Origin: Nemertoderma westbladi
Lineage: Eukaryota; Xenacoelomorpha; Nemertodermatida; Nemertodermatidae
Length of the DNA: 30,455 bases
Direction of reading: 5' to 3'
Assembly (NCBI GenBank): GCA_032718475.1
Contig: JAUCBJ010005953.1
Coordinates: 1 to 30,455, forward strand
Shown one piece after another: positions 27,901-30,455 of the stretch. A program made the position numbers and the translations under genes. The notes beneath the pieces were generated by a model. It saw only the letters and a list, made by a program, of their open reading frames with translations, made no database searches and had not been told where the DNA came from. Numbering within the stretch: the stretch's first letter is position 1; every line of letters starts with the position of its first letter.

Positions 27901-28267
27901 ATATATATCCTTATTGGTGCAGACTCTTTCGCAGGCCCCTTTACATTTGTCACAGATTCTGCCAGCGCCGGTCGTCTCAAAACCCAGAGGACAAGATTTC
28001 ATGCAATATGTTCTGTACACTACATATTTAGCGTCGCATTGTTTTACGCAACGGTTCCCCATTGTGTAGTAAACGTCACCAGTTGTGATCATCTCCTGTG
28101 TGTTAGGGTCGTAGCTGCGCCCGTCTGGGCATTCATCGAGACATTTCCCATCGAGATGAAAACGTCGACAAGCGAGGCAGTCCGTCTGGTATACTCCGCT
28201 GCAGCCACCAGCGCATTGTTCATCACAACACATGTCGCGGTTGTTTGGGGCAGCGCATCTTGTCTGT
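24919..28267 (-). CDS. ErbB exon 2: most of the receptor, including kinase
   Basis: A 3349-base exon carrying everything from the first furin-like repeats (RCAAPNNRDMCCDEQCAGGC) through the tail and stop (TAA at 24919-24921). The first Met inside it is not the start; the upstream codons back to the acceptor continue the Cys-rich pattern and join exon 1 in phase. No intron interrupts the kinase. Confidence 0.92.
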
Positions 28268-29397
28268 CTGCATTGAATATATAATATTTATATAGAAAGT
28301 TAGTTGTATAAAAGTAAAATCAGGTCTGACAAGTGAATAAAATAAATATACTATTGTTTCAATCAAGTAATAATTATAAAATATCACCAGTTTTTCAAAC
28401 TCTACTCAAAACAATATGACAAGGGATACAAAACCGGCATAAAAATGTTTAGTAAAACCTGGCAGGCACTATTTTACTTATGTACTAAAATGTATAAAAA
28501 ATAATGGGACATGATTAAATAACAGCTTGATTTATCTTGTTATTTGAATTAATTTATTCAAATTTAATAATTATTATTTCGAATGAATTATTATTATTAT
28601 TACTATTACTATGTGAGGTCATCTGGGTTACTTCACCTTTTTCGTGAAAAACTCATGACGACACAAGCTCTAAATGTACTAAAAACCACAAACCTAGATT
28701 TACACAGATTATGGCACGCGCTATAGGTGAGATCTTGACACATCGACTCTTCGGGCCCCCAACATTTTCCAGAGGAACACGACTCACTACAACTGTTTGT
28801 ACAATTATATCCATTATTACCCAACAGAAACAATCGCTTCTCAACCGAACCCATAAGTATATCTCCCCAGTCCACAGTATCCATATTACACAGAAAATGA
28901 TTTCCTATAATACATATAGACGTGTCCTGTATAATAATGTCCTTTAATGACGACAAGTCTAAGTACCGTAAACCACCGTTTCTTCGTTCATTTAAATTGG
29001 AATCCACGTACAAAGCGCAACCTTTTTTCGTGTTATCAGAATAATTATTCTGATACGAATTTTTACCTCTTATAACGGCGAGTTTGCGTAGTGGGATAGT
29101 TTGAACGGCAACTTGATAAATAATTACAGAACCAGACACCTCTGTGATCGACTCTAAGAAGCTCAGATCGATGGACGAGTTCTTGATGTGAGTTAGCTCC
29201 AAGTTTCCTTCTATGTAAGTACATGGCTGGCCCTCGGAGTTATGGAATTGTTTTTTGAGGTATGTCTCGACATCCTGTATGTTTTGGAGTACATTGGAAA
29301 GGCCATTCCTTGTTCCCGGGCACACAACTTGCGATGCAGTAAGGGGGAGTAATATTAATGCTGTGAGAATTATAACACAATATTGAGACAGAACCAT
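24919..29397 (-). CDS. ErbB/EGFR-family receptor tyrosine kinase, two coding exons, 1350 aa
   Basis: A cell-surface receptor that binds EGF-like ligands and signals by tyrosine phosphorylation. The CDS joins 29397-28694 and 28267-24919. The donor is GTTTGT and the acceptor ATTCAATGCAG; a split Arg codon fits. Domains (residues of the joined protein): signal peptide 1-22; ligand-binding L1 to about 190; furin-like Cys-rich 1 to about 350; L2 about 364-511; a long second Cys-rich region about 512-871; one membrane helix about 879-902, followed by a basic stop-transfer stretch; kinase about 954-1221; tail to 1350. Kinase landmarks are all intact: GSGAFG (957-962), K992 in VAIKVL, E1009 of helix C, gatekeeper T1038 in ITQLMP, HRDLAARN (D1085), DFG (D1103). 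Tail tyrosines include two YxN Grb2-type sites (Y1314, Y1339). The second Cys-rich region is much longer than in vertebrate EGFR, as in some invertebrate receptors. Confidence 0.95.
28268..28693 (-). other. ErbB intron 1
   Basis: A 426-base AT-rich GT-AG intron. Reading through it from exon 1 meets a stop after about 20 codons (ORF end at 28633). No other feature seen. Confidence 0.8.
28694..29397 (-). CDS. ErbB exon 1: signal peptide, L1 and start of Cys-rich 1
   Basis: It starts at ATG 29397-29395 with a hydrophobic leader (CVIILTALILLPLTASQ) followed by VVCPGTRNGLS, the expected N-terminus of an ErbB ectodomain. The L1 body follows, including CTYIEGNLELTHI, and then CSESCSSGKCWGPEESMCQD, a typical first furin-like module. 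It ends within an Arg codon at 28694. Confidence 0.9.
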
Positions 29398-29568
29398 TGC
29401 GGTTGTTTGTAGTCTTGAATCTCAGAATAGCTAATGAAGTCTGAGCGTTATGATACAATTATAATAGTTAAGTTAATATTTATGTAATTTACCTTAAGTT
29501 GATGTAAGAGAAATAAAACTTTAAGAAACGTATAATGATAATAAATAATTTTAAGGACTGACCTCACA
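29398..29568 (-). other. Upstream region of the ErbB gene
   Basis: Sequence 5' of the ErbB start codon on the - strand, AT-rich, presumably leader and proximal promoter. No TATA box or initiator could be assigned with confidence. The antisense-like ORF at 29240-29458 overlaps the ErbB exon in another frame. Confidence 0.35.
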
Positions 29569-29584
29569 CTTTGGTAAAACATAC

Positions 29585-29639
29585 TACTGTAGGATCGGCA
29601 TGCTGCATTGCAGCTGCATTTTTAAGAATGCTGTGCCGG
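29585..29639 (-). mobile_element. Tiny LINE 3'-end fragment with 16-bp target duplication
   Basis: About 55 bp flanked by the exact 16-bp direct repeat CTTTGGTAAAACATAC (29569-29584 and 29640-29655). The insert resembles the 3' end of the LINE at 2505-3500: GCATGCTGCATTGCAGCTGC here against GTATGCTGCATTACAGCTGC at 2513-2532, each followed by a short A/T stretch and an AATGCTRTGCCG motif. It is therefore an extremely 5'-truncated insertion of the same LINE family, near the ErbB promoter. Confidence 0.85.
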
Positions 29640-29655
29640 CTTTGGTAAAACATAC

Positions 29656-30455
29656 CCCGATTTACTGACAGACTAATTTTTAATTATCGCTTATTATATT
29701 TCATATCAACCCAATAATGGGGTCAATGTTATCTAGAATTTTATGAAACGATGTCTTGCGACTAGTTAAATGCCATTATAGATTGGTCGCTATGACATTG
29801 ACTATGACATGACTATAGCTGTCTTGGAGACAGTAAGTGCACAACAGCTATTTGCTCGCTTTTTTGTCTATCCATTGTTTCATCTGCTATGTATAATTGG
29901 CCATAATTTAGTTTTCTTTATACAGGTATGGTCATGGTGTATTACTTTGTGCACTCACGGTGCAGGACTGTGACAGCAGCATGCCCATTGCGTGTTTTGC
30001 TGCAACTGTTACCATGTTAAATAATGTCAAAATTGCTTACAATTTTCTGAAATAATTTCTTCAGAAAATTGGGCCTATGTAAAGAATACCAGGTTTTAAC
30101 TAAAACTACAGGTTTCGGAAGGGCTGATTCTAACCACAAACCATAAACTAAACACATATTATAAGACAGAATTAAGCACTAAAACATTTAATAAGTAGAA
30201 ATTTGATAAAAATTCTTCATATAAAAAATTTCAGTAGAATTTCGACCGAAAAGTGAAAACCTGGTATTCCTCACATGGGAGGAAAATTGGACATTTGGAA
30301 TATTTGAAAATTTTTAAATCTTCAACATCAAAATTATGTTTTACCATATCCGCAACTCTAAACTAAACCGTACACTGGAAGGCTGATCTTTATCATCTGA
30401 AACAATACTGGCCAATTGATGCAGTGTTGCAATGAACATAAATATTTAGCCGATA
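29656..30455. other. Non-coding flank upstream of ErbB
   Basis: No coding region recognised. It contains an inverted repeat (30067-30290) and two loosely similar GGAAGGSCTGAT stretches near 30117 and 30379. Confidence 0.4.
30067..30290. repeat. Inverted repeat, possible small MITE or foldback
   Basis: GAATACCAGGTTTT at 30084-30097 is matched exactly in inverted orientation within 30256-30269. Weaker similarity extends outward to the CCTATGTAAAG/CCCATGTGAGG and AATTGG/CAATTTT parts. The loop is about 160 bp. No target duplication was recognised. Confidence 0.5.

Noticed and set aside
25553-28284. Several + strand ORFs of 60-108 codons
   Set aside because: Antisense shadows of the ErbB coding exon.
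28633-28693. Continuation of the ErbB first ORF to 28633
   Set aside because: Reads through the intron donor at 28693; the Cys-rich pattern resumes only after splicing to 28267.

Overview
This window is nuclear DNA of an invertebrate animal. It is AT-rich and dense in transposons and minisatellites. Two metazoan gene families are recognisable: an ADAM/reprolysin (M12B) metalloprotease on the + strand, with GT-AG introns, and an ErbB/EGFR-type receptor tyrosine kinase on the - strand. The phylum cannot be fixed from the sequence; nothing is vertebrate-specific.

Layout: 1-2325 is mostly non-coding, with one tRNA-derived SINE candidate near 800. From 2326 to 22721 lies the 3' part of the ADAM gene. 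I rebuilt it as seven exons whose splice phases all agree (2326-2483, 3719-3770, 5535-5703, 8264-8368, 21356-21500, 21704-21798, 22689-22721). Its introns hold most of the novelty. Intron 1 has a decayed LINE on the - strand. Intron 2 has a 17/18-bp two-type minisatellite. Intron 3 has a 737-bp hAT-like non-autonomous element. Intron 4 is about 13 kb, with nearly 8 kb of a 17/26-bp minisatellite split by a 4.4-kb DNA transposon. A 63-bp minisatellite (19 units) lies downstream of the ADAM gene. The ErbB gene follows tail-to-tail on the - strand (24919-29397), with only one coding intron. Its upstream flank holds a tiny LINE scrap with a 16-bp target duplication and a small inverted repeat.

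The most interesting object is the transposon at 10589-15009. It has degenerate but collinear terminal inverted repeats of about 430 bp and one intact 866-codon - strand ORF. That ORF has Cys/His clusters, a possible RNase-H-like core (candidate D525, D611 and D652 or E638) and a Tudor/SH3-like tail. I cannot assign its superfamily. A diverged-but-close duplicate of the surrounding satellite at about 17741-18030 lacks the element, so it is an internal pre-insertion (empty) site; comparing the two gives a net insertion of 4423 bp. The satellite itself carries a higher-order repeat of about 2.88 kb that predates the insertion.

Functionally, ADAM proteases are known to shed EGF-family ligands that activate ErbB receptors, so the pairing of these two neighbours is suggestive, but it may be chance. 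The transposase is a selfish passenger read antisense to the host ADAM gene.
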